From contig JALECJ010000255.1 of NCBI GenBank assembly GCA_023515745.1, forward strand, positions 816,001-880,000: DNA of 64,000 nucleotides, written 5' to 3'. The DNA is from Amoeboaphelidium protococcarum (taxonomy: Eukaryota > Aphelidiomycota > Aphelidea). The notes below the pieces were generated by a model. The model worked only from the letters and a program-made list of their open reading frames with translations. It was not told the origin of the DNA and did no database searches. How positions within the stretch are numbered: position 1 is the first letter of the stretch; every line of letters begins with the position of its first letter. Of this stretch, positions 9,862 through 22,300 are shown piece after piece. A program made the position numbers and the translations under genes.

Positions 9862-12396
9862 TCATTGTTACTTTAGCATGTCTCTGTGCAAAATGCCAAT
9901 AGATTGCGAATCACCATTCAATTCACTTAAGCCAATACTTTCACCTTATCCTGGAGAATCAACATCTACACAGCTCAAAGCATCCAATAGACCAGAGCTT
10001 TTCACCTGTATGCCTTCATAAAATGCTTTCCTCTTTACAGAATTCACAATACAGTTATTCAAGTTCAGTATCTGTCTCTCAGATTCATCCACACGCTGAT
10101 GAATGACATGGCGAAAATCATACGCTATCTGCTCCAGAATAGACTTCTTTCCATAGACAATCTTGTCCAACTGAGAGCGAACACGCAGAGACTTTCTAAC
10201 CTGATGCTTAATCTTACGCGTCAATCTACGTCTCAAAGTACTCTTGGCATCGAGTAACACAGCAGTCATTGTTCCCACTGAAGCCACAGTAAATGTTGCC
10301 CATAACCATTAAGTGCCAGTCTTTAGTCCAAACATGCGACCGGTGTGATAAATAGTCTGGGCCATTTTTGTATATCCAACAAAACCACCAACAATTATGG
10401 TGGCACTGCCCAAAGACACGCCAACAAGCCCAAAATGTTGAGGAATATCAATAAAGTCCATCACGTCAACTTTAGGTTGAATTAGACTGTCAGCACGCAA
10501 TGATACATCAGTAATAGACTGAGGAATTTTGGAAGCCAGTGATTCCATGGCAATGGCATCAGACCATCCGGGCACATTCTTATCAGCATACGTGTAAAGA
10601 TTAATCACTGAAGTATTAGTCAATTCGAGAGTATCCTGATCCAACTTGGCGAATTCTTTGAATAACTCCTAGTTGCACTTTCTAACAATAGCATCAGCAT
10701 ACTGCCAAATGCGCAATACACCCGGATATTCGACAGAATCCACTAGACCCTGCACTTGATCAACAAATTTCTCAATAATCAATCTAGATTCATGCTGCAC
10801 AGTAGTGTCCACATCACGAGACATTTCTTCAACTCTCTGCTCGAAAATCTTCTTAAATTCCATCAATTGTTGATGCTGAGGAGATAAAGTGTGCAGAAGA
10901 CTTTCCGATAGCTCACACTCTTCCAAAGCCTTATCACCATTAGCAGTAGCGATACTCAATAAATCAGCCAAGGTGTTCTCCAAATAAGCCTTAGCGGGAC
11001 ATAACTTAGACAGAATTCTTTTATGAATGAGAAATGACTTTAGACTCGATTCCAACATTAGAAATGACTAGTCCATTGAGGATAGGATCATATCACGCTC
11101 CTCAATATCCTGCATTGGGACATTCTTGAGTATATCTATTCTTTTCAACTCATTATATAAATACTTTTTTGCACTAATGAAATGAACAAAGTCCTTCTAC
11201 TTGGCGTAAGTGCGCGGCAATAGTGAAGACACCTGACGCAATATAGATCTCTTACACCTCTCCATAGCCGCAACACCAGACTTTGTAAAGGTTGAATTTG
11301 AAGGTCCGCTCTCTGCAATAACATCAAACTTGTTCGCAGCTATAAACATGAATGGCTTCTCTCTACTAGCTTCCGTAATAAACTCAATGCCAGACATTGT
11401 GAAATGATTTTCAGCACTAACCACAAATATCACAGCATCAATCTCATCCGACCTGGCAAAGACTGACATTGTCTTGGCAGTATCTCTATTCAGACCGGGA
11501 GAGTCGACAAACTTCACGTCAGTAACACCATTATGGAGAATAGAGTCACTACTGTTCTAGCAATACACTTTATACTGAGTATTACTCTACTTTACATATT
11601 ACTATTACTACTACTACTCATCTTCTGTATCGCTACCTCCCACCAGATCATGTAACTTTTCCATATCATACCGTTAATATGTGCTCTGATCATTACTGCT
11701 ATACTTATCAACACGATCATTGTGAATCTCGTGTATTTCCTCAACTTGAACTCCAGCAGTATTCTAGTTGAGGGAAGCATCAACAACCTCAACAAATCCA
11801 GCAGTACATGGCTACATATCCATAGGCAACACCTCGCGCTTCAGCAGTGCATTGATCAAAGTACTCTTACCAGAATTCACATCACCAGTCACCAGCACTT
11901 TGCAAGATGTATCAACAATACGCGCTCGCAATTTATCAATGTGACTCTTACACGAATTTAGCTTTTACAGTATCAATCTAGACTATGACTTGGGATCGAG
12001 TGTGGATAATAATGCTTCCTGGTCAAGCAACATCCTTCTACGAGTCATCGGTGAGTATGGATTCATAGCAGATGACTGGGCAAGATCAAGCTTAAGCACA
12101 GACATTGTGTTATCATTATCAATAGGATAGACCGCTTCATGAGCCTCCACACCATCCGCTGCATCTGTAATAGTATCTTGAACTCTTTACAGAATATTCA
12201 GCAACTGCGACTGAGTATTACGATATAAATCCTGCTCCATACTGATATTCTCAGCCAACAGAGAATTGTACATCATTGATGACTCCATCATTCTAGCGCT
12301 ATCATCCTCATCATATTGACGGCTATTCCTTGATTATTACTACTATTACTAATTGCCAAGTGTCGGAATATCATCAAATTTAATCTACTTAGACAT
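9862..12396 (-). CDS. Mitofusin/Fzo-type outer mitochondrial membrane fusion GTPase
   Basis: One uninterrupted frame from ATG 12396 to TGA 9862 gives 844 residues. The dynamin-like GTPase domain begins near residue 170 with GDVNSGKST (G1), then PCTAGF (G2), DSPGLN (G3) and ANKFD (G4). Helical segments follow, then two adjacent hydrophobic stretches near residues 652-712 (GLVGVSLGSATIIVGGFVG and WATFTVASVGTMTAVLL) that would place both ends in the cytosol, as in Fzo1 and mitofusins. The C-terminus is a basic helical tail. The protein tethers and fuses outer mitochondrial membranes. It shares a divergent 623-bp intergenic region with NUF2. Glutamine runs near residue 14 are written with TAA/TAG. 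Identification rests on the PCT and DSPG motifs plus the paired membrane segments. Confidence 0.88.
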
Positions 12397-13019
12397 CTCT
12401 TATCACAACGCAGTCAATTAAATATCAGCCTTAAATTAATTCAATCAACGTCACTATTTTAAAAACGATAAAAAGGACTCAACACGAAATAAGGCAAAGA
12501 TTTTCTTTCTCTCGCGAATTTAAATAGAATGACAAAAACGAATTGGCAGCAGACGAGAATAAGAGATCGTTTGATGATAAGAGGTTGTCGCTTCACGCTG
12601 CTGAAATGAAATGAAAGAAGAAGTCACCCGATCATGGAACCAATATGCTCTCGGCGAATCAGATCAGAGCTCATTAATCAAGCGCTCAAGTCCCATCATT
12701 CTTTAGGTACAACCTCATTACTTCATTTGCAAATGGTGTCGACTAAAAATAATGATATCTTAAAAACAAAGTACTGGTTCTTTAATCAGAGGAGTCATCA
12801 TGTAAAAAGCCAAATTCAACCATTTATCATCATCGCGTTTTCTGTTTCAACTTTTCGTTTCGCGTTTCTTTCATCTTCACTTTCCTTGTGGATAGGTAGG
12901 TACTGTAGGTATCATAACAAATTATCACAATACAGGTGGTGGTGGTGATAGTCTGTCTACATTTCAGAGTTATTAAATTGTTAAAGTAATCTTAATTTAA
13001 TCAAGGATTATTAGTCAAG
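12397..13019. promoter_or_regulatory. Divergent intergenic region between mitofusin and NUF2
   Basis: The two genes point away from each other, so this 623-bp stretch must contain both promoters. It is AT-rich, with a GGTAGGTACTGTAGGTA cluster near 12893-12909 and a short GGT run near 12935. An ATG-to-TGA frame at 12634-12948 resembles no protein and has no coding character. No specific promoter element was identified. Confidence 0.45.
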
Positions 13020-14387
13020 ATGACTACTCCAAAGAATAGAAAGGTTCAATTGACTTTTCCGATTCTGCCACATAATGATCTGTTAAAGTGCATGAGTGCA
13101 ACTGGCCTACCACTGAATGATCATGACTTGTAGAAACCGAACAAGGAGAATATGATGCGCTTCTTTGTCGAGTTTGCCGCCGCTATTATGCACATTTAGT
13201 ATGGATACATTGGGTAGTATGATACATCTGCCAATAGCTACGTGATGCAACTCCTCTCTGAAACTTGTGACCATCCTCAACTGCACAAGGACTCCCTGCC
13301 GCACATGTGGTTCTTCAAAGAGCTGACTGCCCTATTGGAGAATGTTGTTGGAGTGGGTGAGTTCAGTATCAAGGATCTAATCAAGCCAGATCCTAATAGA
13401 ATCAAGGTAATTCTGAGTGGTCTGGTTAACTTTTTACGGTTCAGAGAGGATTCAATGAGCATTTATGAGGAACTGGCTGCAAAGTCTGAGTAAATACTAA
13501 AGTAGAAAGAGGCCGCGATTATAAAGAATTATTAGTTGAAATAGAAGCTGGATGATCTGAAGAGAAAGAGGTAGGAGTAGATATCCAAAGCCGCCCAGAT
13601 GGAGGATGATAATATCAGATTGTCGCATATGGTTCAGTCACGCCTGGCAGACGGTGACAAGTTGAGAAAGAGGGGAGATGCTGCCTAGTAAGAGTGCTCC
13701 TCTGTTGAGAGTAAAATTGAGAATGTTAGTTAGTAGATTCAAGCTCTTAATGAAGAGTGTCAGAGACTGCAATCTTTAATTGTACCAAATCCATAAGAGT
13801 TGAAGGATGGCATTAGAAAGTTGAGAGACAGGTAGAAAGAGTTGAAGGCTCATTATCAGCATGAGGAGTAGAAGCGTAATGAAATTGAATCTAAAATTGT
13901 ATCTTTATCGCAGATTGAGCATGATCTGATGGAGTGTATATCTGTGCTGAATGGATGTTCTTAGTAAAATAATCAGTTGACTGATCTTAAGGATGAAGTC
14001 AAAACTCTGGAGAATGAAGTGTCCACTCTGGTTGGTAGTGTAAAGGAGGCTGAGCTGCGTGTAGGCAAGTTGTGTCAAGTGCATCAAACTGAAGTGAAGA
14101 AAGTGGAATTACTTAAGATCAAGTTGGACTAGAAGGTGATGAAAGCGAAAGCTGAATTTGACAAGGTGTAATCTGAGTGGACGTCTTACATTTAGTAGCG
14201 CAATCAGTCTAATAATCCGTAAATTTAAGAATAGCGTGATATTATCGCTGATCTACAAGCCAAGACTGCTACTCTGACTGAGGATTAAGAATTGATGGAG
14301 TAGAACATTAATAACTCCATCGCGGAACTCGGAAATAATCTGCAATTGTATATGAATGCTGTAAAGTTGGAAATGAACCATGTTTGA
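13020..14387 (+). CDS. NUF2: Kinetochore protein NUF2 (NDC80 complex subunit)
   Basis: The 455-residue protein has the usual NUF2 length. The N-terminal calponin-homology-like domain (about residues 1-150) includes LTFPILPHNDLLKCM, then FSIKDLIKPDPNRIKVILS and GLVNFLRFRED, the family hallmark. The rest is a long coiled coil rich in Lys, Glu and Gln. NUF2 pairs with NDC80 and links spindle microtubules to kinetochores. The coiled coil holds more than twenty in-frame TAA/TAG codons at positions where Gln is expected, and the frame closes on TGA 14385, which makes it good evidence for the code. No intron is needed. Confidence 0.92.
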
Positions 14388-14500
14388 TTATACTAAAATG
14401 ACTTGTTAACTTTGTATTAAGTTTAGCTGTGCTTTGTTATAAGATCACACCTGTTCCATCTTCCGTACTTTCCAATTTCTTTTTTTACTCTTTATTATTC

Positions 14501-16210
14501 ATGCAGAGATTTGCGCGTAAATTACAAGAAACTCGACGCCTTTCATTGCAGCAGTAGCAGCGATTTATCATCAGATCTTAATTGCTAAATATGTCTGACA
14601 TTAAAGATCTATAAGAGAAGTAGAAGCTGTTGATAGAATAGATGCAGCAGTTGCGCGCATAGAACGCCAGCGATGAAGAGATCACGCCAATCACGCAACA
14701 ACTTAAGGATATCAAGATGTAGATTAAGAAATTGAGTCCTACCAAAGATAGTGGAGACAAGTCTAATTCAAAGTCTACCGCTAAATCTGCAGATGCGAGT
14801 AAGAATGGCAAGATCACTGTCAAGACTCCCAAGGGAACTATTGATTACAAACCAGCTGATATGGCCATCCGGGAGAAGATCTTCTAGACCATTACTACGG
14901 TATTTAAGCGTCATGGCTCCGTGACGATCGACACGCCCGTCTTTGAGCTGAAAGAGATTCTTCAAGGCAAGTATGGCGAAGATAGTAAACTCATTTATGA
15001 CCTGGCTGACTAGGGAGGTGAATTGTGCTCCCTTCGCTATGATCTCACAGTTCCGTTTGCGCGTTATCTGGCCACTAACACTGACTGCAAGACGCCGATG
15101 AAGAGGTATCACATTGCCAAGGTGTATCGTCGCGATTAGCCTGTAATGACCAAGGGTAGAATGCGCGAGTTTTATCAGTGCGATTATGACATTGCCGGTG
15201 TGTATGAGCGCATGGTCCCCGATAGTGAGTGTGTACGCGTGATGTGTGAGATCTTGAAAGAGTTGGACATTGGGTAGTTTGTGGTGAAGATTAATCATCG
15301 CTAGATCTTGGACGGTATGTTTGAGGCCTGTGGTGTGCCAGCTGATAAGTTTAGAAGTATCTGCTCGGCCGTGGATAAGCTTGACAAGATGGCGTGGTCG
15401 GATGTTAAGAATGAGATGATCATAGAGAAGGGACTTAATAATTAGACTGCGGACGCTATTGGAGAGTATGTAAAGTTGAGTGGTGGTTCTGAGCTGATTG
15501 AGCAGTTGTTAAAAGATGATCGTATTGCTGGCAACACCTCTGCCAAGTAGGGCCTTGATGATATGAAGTTGATGTTCAAGTTTCTGGATATCTTAGGCGT
15601 GTCCAAGTACGTACGCTTCGATCTGTCTCTAGCTAGAGGTCTTGATTATTATACTGGTGTTATCTATGAGGCTATTGTTGAGAAGATCAATCTACCATCC
15701 GCGTCCAAGGAGGATGAAGGTGTCGGTGTTGGATCTATTGCAGGAGGAGGTCGCTATGATAATCTGGTTGGTATGTTCGCCCAGAGTAAGAATAGCCAGA
15801 TTCCGTGTGTTGGTTTCTCTGTCGGTGTGGAGCGTATCTACTCAATCTTGAAGTATAAGCATGAACAGGAACAGACCAAGGAGAGGCAAATATCCACTGA
15901 TGTCTATGTGGCCTCCATCGATGGACTGCTGGAAGAGAGAATGAAGATTTGTGCAGAACTCTGGGATGCCGGTATCAGTGCCGATTTCATGTACAAGAAC
16001 AAGCCAAAGTTGCCAAAGCAGTTTGATTACTGTGATAAGAGCGAGAATTAGATTCCATGGTGTGTGATTATTGGTAGCGATGAGGTGAAGAATGGACAGG
16101 TACGTATCAAAGACATGAAGCTTATGACTGATGATCCTGCTATCAAGATGGGTGTATTAGTTAAGCGCGAGGATCTGGTGTAAGAACTGGCCTCGAGATT
16201 GAAGAAATGA
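14501..16210 (+). CDS. HARS: Histidyl-tRNA synthetase, probably dual targeted (two in-frame starts)
   Basis: From ATG 14591 the protein has 539 residues; an upstream in-frame ATG at 14501 adds 30. The added segment ([16 protein letters not shown], then QQQQ and FIIRS) is basic, lacks acidic residues apart from one Glu, and looks like a mitochondrial presequence. The body is a class II synthetase: [25 protein letters not shown] with [15 protein letters not shown] (motif 2), [13 protein letters not shown] (histidine-specific), [13 protein letters not shown] and FSVGVERI (motif 3), then the anticodon-binding domain. An N-terminal charged helix precedes the core, as in cytosolic HisRS. Yeast HTS1 makes both cytosolic and mitochondrial enzymes from two starts, and the same arrangement is inferred here. 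Stop is TGA 16208. Confidence 0.93.
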
Positions 16211-16378
16211 TAATATCACTCTCATTGCTTCATGTATTTCTATCAATTTCTTTTAACGCGAAAGTTTGAGCTTGCGTGCTATTATGTGTGGATCCCGCTT
16301 TCTCGTGCCAAAGCGTTTTTAACTCAATTACGCGAGTAGAACTTTTCTCCTCATCACTTACAATCGTGTCATTAGAAT

Positions 16379-16658
16379 ATGGGAAAGAGTGAGAGACCGC
16401 CTTGCCAAAAGTTTGCCTGCGAAATACAAGATTGCCTAGTGCGGAATGGTAAGAGATTATTCTCTTTAGTACCGAATTACCTCATTTGATACTAATGGGT
16501 AAATTATACGCGTAGATTATGACAAAGACAAGTGTTTGAAGGAGGTTGTAGCTTTGCGTCAGTGTTGCTTCAGACTGTTTGATCGGGGCGGCGAAAGTGT
16601 CAGTTGCTCCAATAAATGGAAAGCTGAATGGCTCGCTTTGGCTAAGAAATCTTAATGA
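16379..16658 (+). CDS. CMC4-like CX9C mitochondrial intermembrane-space protein
   Basis: Exons 16379-16448 and 16516-16658 encode 70 residues. The 67-nt intron has a GTAAGA donor, a TACTAAT branch-like box and a TAG acceptor, and skips an in-frame TGA. The N-terminus PPCQKFACEIQDCLVRN followed by DKDKCLKEVVALRQCC is the twin-CX9C pattern of Cmc4, one of the small disulphide-rich proteins imported by the Mia40 pathway and linked to respiratory-chain biogenesis. A TAA Gln precedes the TGA stop at 16656. It lies between two other genes on the same strand with short spacers. It is too small for a default ORF search and only becomes clear after splicing. Confidence 0.82.
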
Positions 16659-16875
16659 TTTAGCTCAGTTGCATACTTTTAAATAAATGTAAATTTAGAT
16701 TTATAATGGTGATCCTATTCATTCTTCGTTCTATTGTCTTACCTGCTTGTTATGGGCTCTTATAAAGCTTTTAGATTATCGCGGCGGTTTCTTTAAGAAT
16801 TCAATTCGCTAATCAATTGCGCATCTTTTGATTAACATCTATTTCGTGTTAGATTTAACAGACAGCAACTCCAAA

Positions 16876-17904
16876 ATGAGAGTAATCACCTGGCCATTGT
16901 TTTTAATAGCGTTGAGTCTATGCACCCTGTCTACTTTTGCATAGAGCGATGATAGCGATCAAGATGATACTCCCCGCGGATCCAAGTAGTAGTAGCAAAA
17001 CTAAGGCTAATATGAAGATCCATCTGAAAAGTAACGCCGTGAACTAGATTATCGAATTTGGGATCTGATGGATGACATGGTGGCGTATTTCGGTGAGGGC
17101 AAGAATTGGTATGAGGTGCTCAGTGTGCCTGACAATGCTCCCGCTGCAGAGATTACTAAATCGTACAAGAAGCTATCCCTCCAGTATCACCCAGATAAGA
17201 ACGATGCTCCAGATGCAGATAAGAAATTTAAAGTGCTCGGCGGTGTGTCCAAGATTCTACGTGATAATCAGAGTAGGGCCCGTTATAATCACTGGCTACA
17301 CACGGGCATACCATTCTGGCGTGGTAGTAAGTTTTACTTTAGAAAGAGCGAGAATCTGAGTATCACCGCCTCCTTCCTTCTGGTACTAATCGGTGCTGCT
17401 TGTGTGCAATATGCGGCCCAGTTTGTAAACTATTTGTAGATTAAAGCCGGTCTGAGACTGTTGGCATTGAAGAGGGAGTAGATGTAGTTGTAGTCGAAGT
17501 CTAAAAAGTCTCCTAATGGAAGTCCGCGCGGTAGTAGTGATAGTATCAATAAACTTGCCGGTAAATAGCAAGTAGGTGGCGGTGGTGCCTCAGGTACTGG
17601 AATGAGCAAGCGACAGATGAAAAAGGCTAGATCTTCTGATTCTATTAACAATCTGAATTCTATTAGTGGTGGTGCCAACAATCGACCGTCACTGTTCGAT
17701 GATAGCAACATGAAGAAGGCTGTGGACTACCTGGTGTTGCAGCATTAGATTATACCAGAGCACATCTTTGACAAGCGTGAATGGGATATCACTATTGAGC
17801 AGGAGTTCAATGGCAACTAGTCAGCTCTGGATGCCCGAATGCCTAATCCATTCAAGACATTATTTGTCTTTTATCCATTAAGGAAGTTGCTCAATATGAA
17901 TTGA
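16876..17904 (+). CDS. ER membrane J-domain protein (DnaJ/Hsp40 family)
   Basis: The 342-residue protein opens with a signal peptide (MRVITWPLFLIALSLCTLS, cut near residue 22) and a Gln/Asp-rich segment. The J domain (about residues 74-138) reads NWYEVLSVPDNAPAAEITKS, then YHPDKND with the HPD tripeptide, and ends RARYNHWLH. A membrane segment follows near residues 162-186 (FLLVLIGAACVQYAAQFV), then a basic and Ser/Gly-rich tail. The J domain would therefore lie in the ER lumen and stimulate BiP-type Hsp70, as in ERdj1 or Erj5; the exact orthologue is not certain. The J domain is compact, with a short loop after HPDKND. The 3' end converges on the fluoride exporter gene. Confidence 0.85.
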
Positions 17905-17984
17905 TTTTGATCTTTCCTTTGTCTACATTAACTAGAAACCCTGAAAGACACCATTGATAATACATGACATGAAATTACAAACTT

Positions 17985-19109
17985 CCTCCCATATATTTTA
18001 TTTCCGCCTGAATCTTGAATCCATAGTGGAATGCCTAGAATGCATAATAGCAATAGTTAATCAACAATTATAGATACAGTCAAGTAAGCTATACTGACAC
18101 GCTTAGATTTCGCAATACTCAACTCATGAATGAATGTAGACAGAGTAGTTAAACAGCCGCAGAATCCCAATTGAAGCCCAATTATAATGGTGGTAGAGAT
18201 TGCATCTAAACTGTCAGGCTTCAACCTTATGATCACTTCCAGAACAGCCAGCACAGCAGTTCCTAGTGTATTAGCACAAAGAGTTCCCAATGCACTCCAC
18301 CACTCATCAATAGTATTAGCATTCAGACGAGACAGCTACCACCGAAGAATCGTCCCAGGTGGTCCACTGATTATGGCTATATTCCACCGATACAACCAAA
18401 GTGGTGAACCAACTGCATTCTACAGCTATGGAGATAATAAGATGAACACTATTATAAATGAAACATACAATACACTGATAATTGCGACGATAAAAGCCAA
18501 CTAAAGTGGAGCATTATCATTGCTATGACCACTTCTCAAAGACGCATCTCTAGACTATATCTCTGGATCTTCAATGTCTGTATTCCGCTCATTCATCTCT
18601 ATCAATTTCACCTAATCGTGGCTATTATTCTAATGCTGTTATTAATACTAAAGCTGCTATGGAATTCTTTCAGCACTTAAAGTACCATTAGGTTGATAAT
18701 CTTCTGAAGGCTATTACTACTCAATCATTAAGCCAAATCCAACTTTATACAAACCAAAACTAGAAGACAGAGTTATAATAAGAACAGCCATGAACGTGAC
18801 TATATTTTCTGCAATCCATGCAGCATCTTTATTACCATCAGAGGGTGACAATAAAACCAAGTTATCAAAAGCATCCATATTCATTGATGAAAACGTAGTG
18901 AGAGATCCACAGAAACCAACTAGAATATAGGTGGCCAGCTTCAACTTATATCGAGACTCTATGAATTATTGATTTGCTTTAATCAATCCATATACAAAAC
19001 ATCCCAGACATTACGCAGTTATGAAAGGAAGTAGACTTTACTGGCTAATGTGTTCGAGCAATATTCTGACAGACAGACCCAGCCATGAGAATACAACTAA
19101 AAATGACAT
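17985..19109 (-). CDS. FEX: Fluoride exporter FEX, fused two-domain CrcB/Fluc type (3' end unresolved)
   Basis: ATG 19109 opens a frame without TGA that contains two CrcB-like halves. The first has VGFCGSLTTFSS; the second has GTLCANTLGTAVLA and GFCGCLTTLSTF. A hydrophilic Gln/Asn-rich linker separates them. Each half has four membrane segments in Fluc channels; eukaryotic FEX fuses the two halves into one chain that exports toxic fluoride across the plasma membrane. The last hydrophobic segment ends near 18020. The frame stays open leftward into the antisense of the J-protein gene without a TGA, so a short terminal exon or an antisense overlap is likely. The coordinate 17985 marks where confident protein sequence ends. 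Confidence 0.85.
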
Positions 19110-19330
19110 GTCTTATAACAAACCATTAATACTCATCTCATAATAATACAATGAATTTATATTTACATATATTTGCGGTGTTGATTTAATACGACTGGGA
19201 TCTATGGTAAGATCTGCTATAGATCTACAGAAAAGAAAGAATGATGTGCTGTAGATCAAAAAGAGTCGATGAGATATTCAAGAAGATGCACGTCAAATCG
19301 ATTTGGCTACTATACTCAAACAAACTTTAT

Positions 19331-22300
19331 TCATATAGGACGGTATTGCATTTTGACATTTATAGTTCCAGTGTTGCTCTGGAGCGGTAATTACACAACT
19401 TCAGTCTCTTTCCCACAGTAATACTCGAGAAAATCTAGAGCCATACTAGTGGTGGAAATCAATTCTACATAAAGTCACGGCATTGTAACAATAAAATAAG
19501 CACTTTAATGTAGACATATACTTACCATCTTCAGAAAATCTCTGATAATGATACAAGTGCAAGTGTAGCTATTCATCAATAGAGTTGATGGAGAAGAGTA
19601 GTGACTAGTTGAACTTGGCGGCAAATCCTAATCGTCGATTGTTGGAACTTATAACTGCAGACGCACGAGTTCTCTGAGTCTATGAACCAATCTCTGCCAC
19701 ACAATACAATTCTCCTTTCTATAGAGAAGGCTCCAACTGCAGAGTGCCGACATCTTGAACCAGCAGCTTCACCGTACCAATACACTACACAGGAACATTA
19801 CGCTGATCTACAAGATAATAAACTTTAAATCCAAGTGTCGCGCAACTACAAAGATTACCTTTGGCTCCCTTCCACTGATTGATGCTCTGCAAATAAGATA
19901 TACTAGCATCCTCTAGCCGCTTAATCCATTGATTACGAGATTTGACATCTTTTGCTTTCACAAATACAGAATAATCTCCATTAACAAGTTGAATGCAATG
20001 CTCCGGATTGCCACTGACATCGTAATCATTCGCAGTCACTTTCTTGACCAGCAATTTTTCCAGAGCAAATGGACTACGGTAAAGTAAAAACTTCTCGCCA
20101 TTACTTCCCTGAGGTTCGCACAGTATGAGAGAATCATTAAAGATGAAGCACTCGAGTTTACGACCACTCTTGGCTTTCTCCAACTAGCCCTGAAAAAGCA
20201 ACTCTCTTGGTCCGGCGTGCCTAGTATTCGATAAAAGATCCAGTTTCTATCCTTGCTATTTCAGCGGGCTAAGATCAATCTTGCCGACAACCTCTTCCAA
20301 CTTTTTCCTATTATCAAACGATCTTGTGGCATCGTTTACTACGCGCAGTACGGCTTCCATCTGAGAGAGAGCTTTGATCAATTACGCCTAATCCTCATGA
20401 CCTTTCCGAGTGTAATGAAGAATTTGCTTAATCAAAAGAGGATACCTGGTGATACGTTGCATTGGCTCCAGCAGAAAACTGGACAGATCCAACAGCTTGC
20501 CGCCGGGCTTGAGCATCTACGTCTTGAGAAATTGTTAGAGTTGAGGGCTTTACGTTCTCAATTTCTATAGCAGTTGACTTGCTGTGAATTGATTTTGACA
20601 ATACGGAATATAACACAAAAGTGACTATTCACTTTCCAGAGATGGGTCTATCCGGAGTCCGGGCAGCCTATCTGCAACTTTAGTGTATTCCAAAAGCACC
20701 GAGCCAACACCATCGACAACATAATTCGACATGGAGTCAGCTTCAGACAGTGAACGCAAGACTTGTTCACTTAATCTGAATATAGTCTTGATGTTCATGA
20801 ATATCGAATGTGCGTCCTAGGGAGTAAGTAACCTATTGGATAATAGCGGCTCCATGTACTAATCAATTACGATGCTCAAACTGTTGTAATAAGTCTGTTC
20901 AGTCTAAACGAGTTCAAAAATTGCCTCCTACCGCTTCCGTTCATCTTCTCCCACAGAGTCCAAGATACCTCGAGGGACGGATTGAGACCAGGTACCTCTA
21001 TTACCTGGTGTAAACTGAACAGAATCATTAGTGAAATTAGGATTCGTACGCGATCTATTACGGCGATGCTTCATGATATCTTTCTTATTATTAGAGGCAC
21101 CGCCACCACCACTGAGTGCAGACAATTTATCAGACTAGATACTACTCACAGGAGACATTACGGGCGTCCTATCCATAGGAAGAGAAACTGGCGATCCGAT
21201 AACTCTTTCCAAACCAGCAGTTGCAGCGCCTTGATCATCAAACGGGTTTATTTAAATCTATGGTACAACTGTCTATTATTTTAAATAACTATATGGAATG
21301 TTACCTACTTGACCCACTTTACATCTATTGACATCCGTAGACAATATGACCACACCAATCGCCCAATCTTGACTCAATTTAGACAATTCAATAAACTAAT
21401 CTCCAGCACTGAAGCTCAATTCTTCGCCATCTCTGCCTTCATAGTCATAAAGAGCTGTATATTTAACCAATTTCGTCCCAGTGTCGGATGAATCCCAAAC
21501 CTTTTAACAGTACGACGATGGACAATACCCACAGTCAAACTGAAAACCCTGCTTGCCAAACGTTTGGTAAGCATATAGCCATCCCTCATCACTGCCAATA
21601 AATTTTCCAATGTACTTCTAAAAATCTTGGGCGTTATCTCCAGTAATCACAGTAATAAAGTCCATTGGTTTAATACACAGGTCGTTCTCCTATTACTTTT
21701 CAAATTCATATTAGACTTTATAAACTGCAATCTTCACATCTTGGGCCGATTATTCATATGTAGACGCTTAACTCATCTCCAAGACCGGACTTTACACCTT
21801 TGGACTTTCGGGCATGGCGTATTAATCATCAAATATGTTATCTCCTTCCTTCAACTCTGTTGATCCCCCAACTTTTTATAAATCAGATTCCGCCTTCTAA
21901 TATAAATCGGACATTGACAGCGACTTCATAGAGTTATTGAGTCGACCTATCATATCATAACTGGCAACACCCATCTTGACTGGATACTTTTCTACAACAT
22001 TTTACACCTTGGGAGTTTAATCTTTACTGACATTAACTTGAGCCAACTAAGTACTTTAAATCTACTAAGCAAGCTCTGACACATTAGATTACTTTGATTC
22101 AGGAGGTGCCGGTAGTTATTACAACGAATTCTACGTTAGACTAGACTTAAAGTCGGAGCTCTGTGTATTACTCTAAATGTCGATAGATGGTTGCGATAAA
22201 GCAGTGCCAATCTAAGATTAACTAATCTAAACTTTATTACCTTAAATGTCCATGGCAGATTAAGTTTTATCGATTTAGGAGTTAGACTTGGCGTTAGGTT

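Noticed and set aside
12634-12948. 104-codon plus-strand ORF between mitofusin and NUF2
   Set aside because: It ends in TGA and starts with ATG, but shows no domain, a random-looking composition and no Gln-coded TAA/TAG. It lies in a divergent promoter region.
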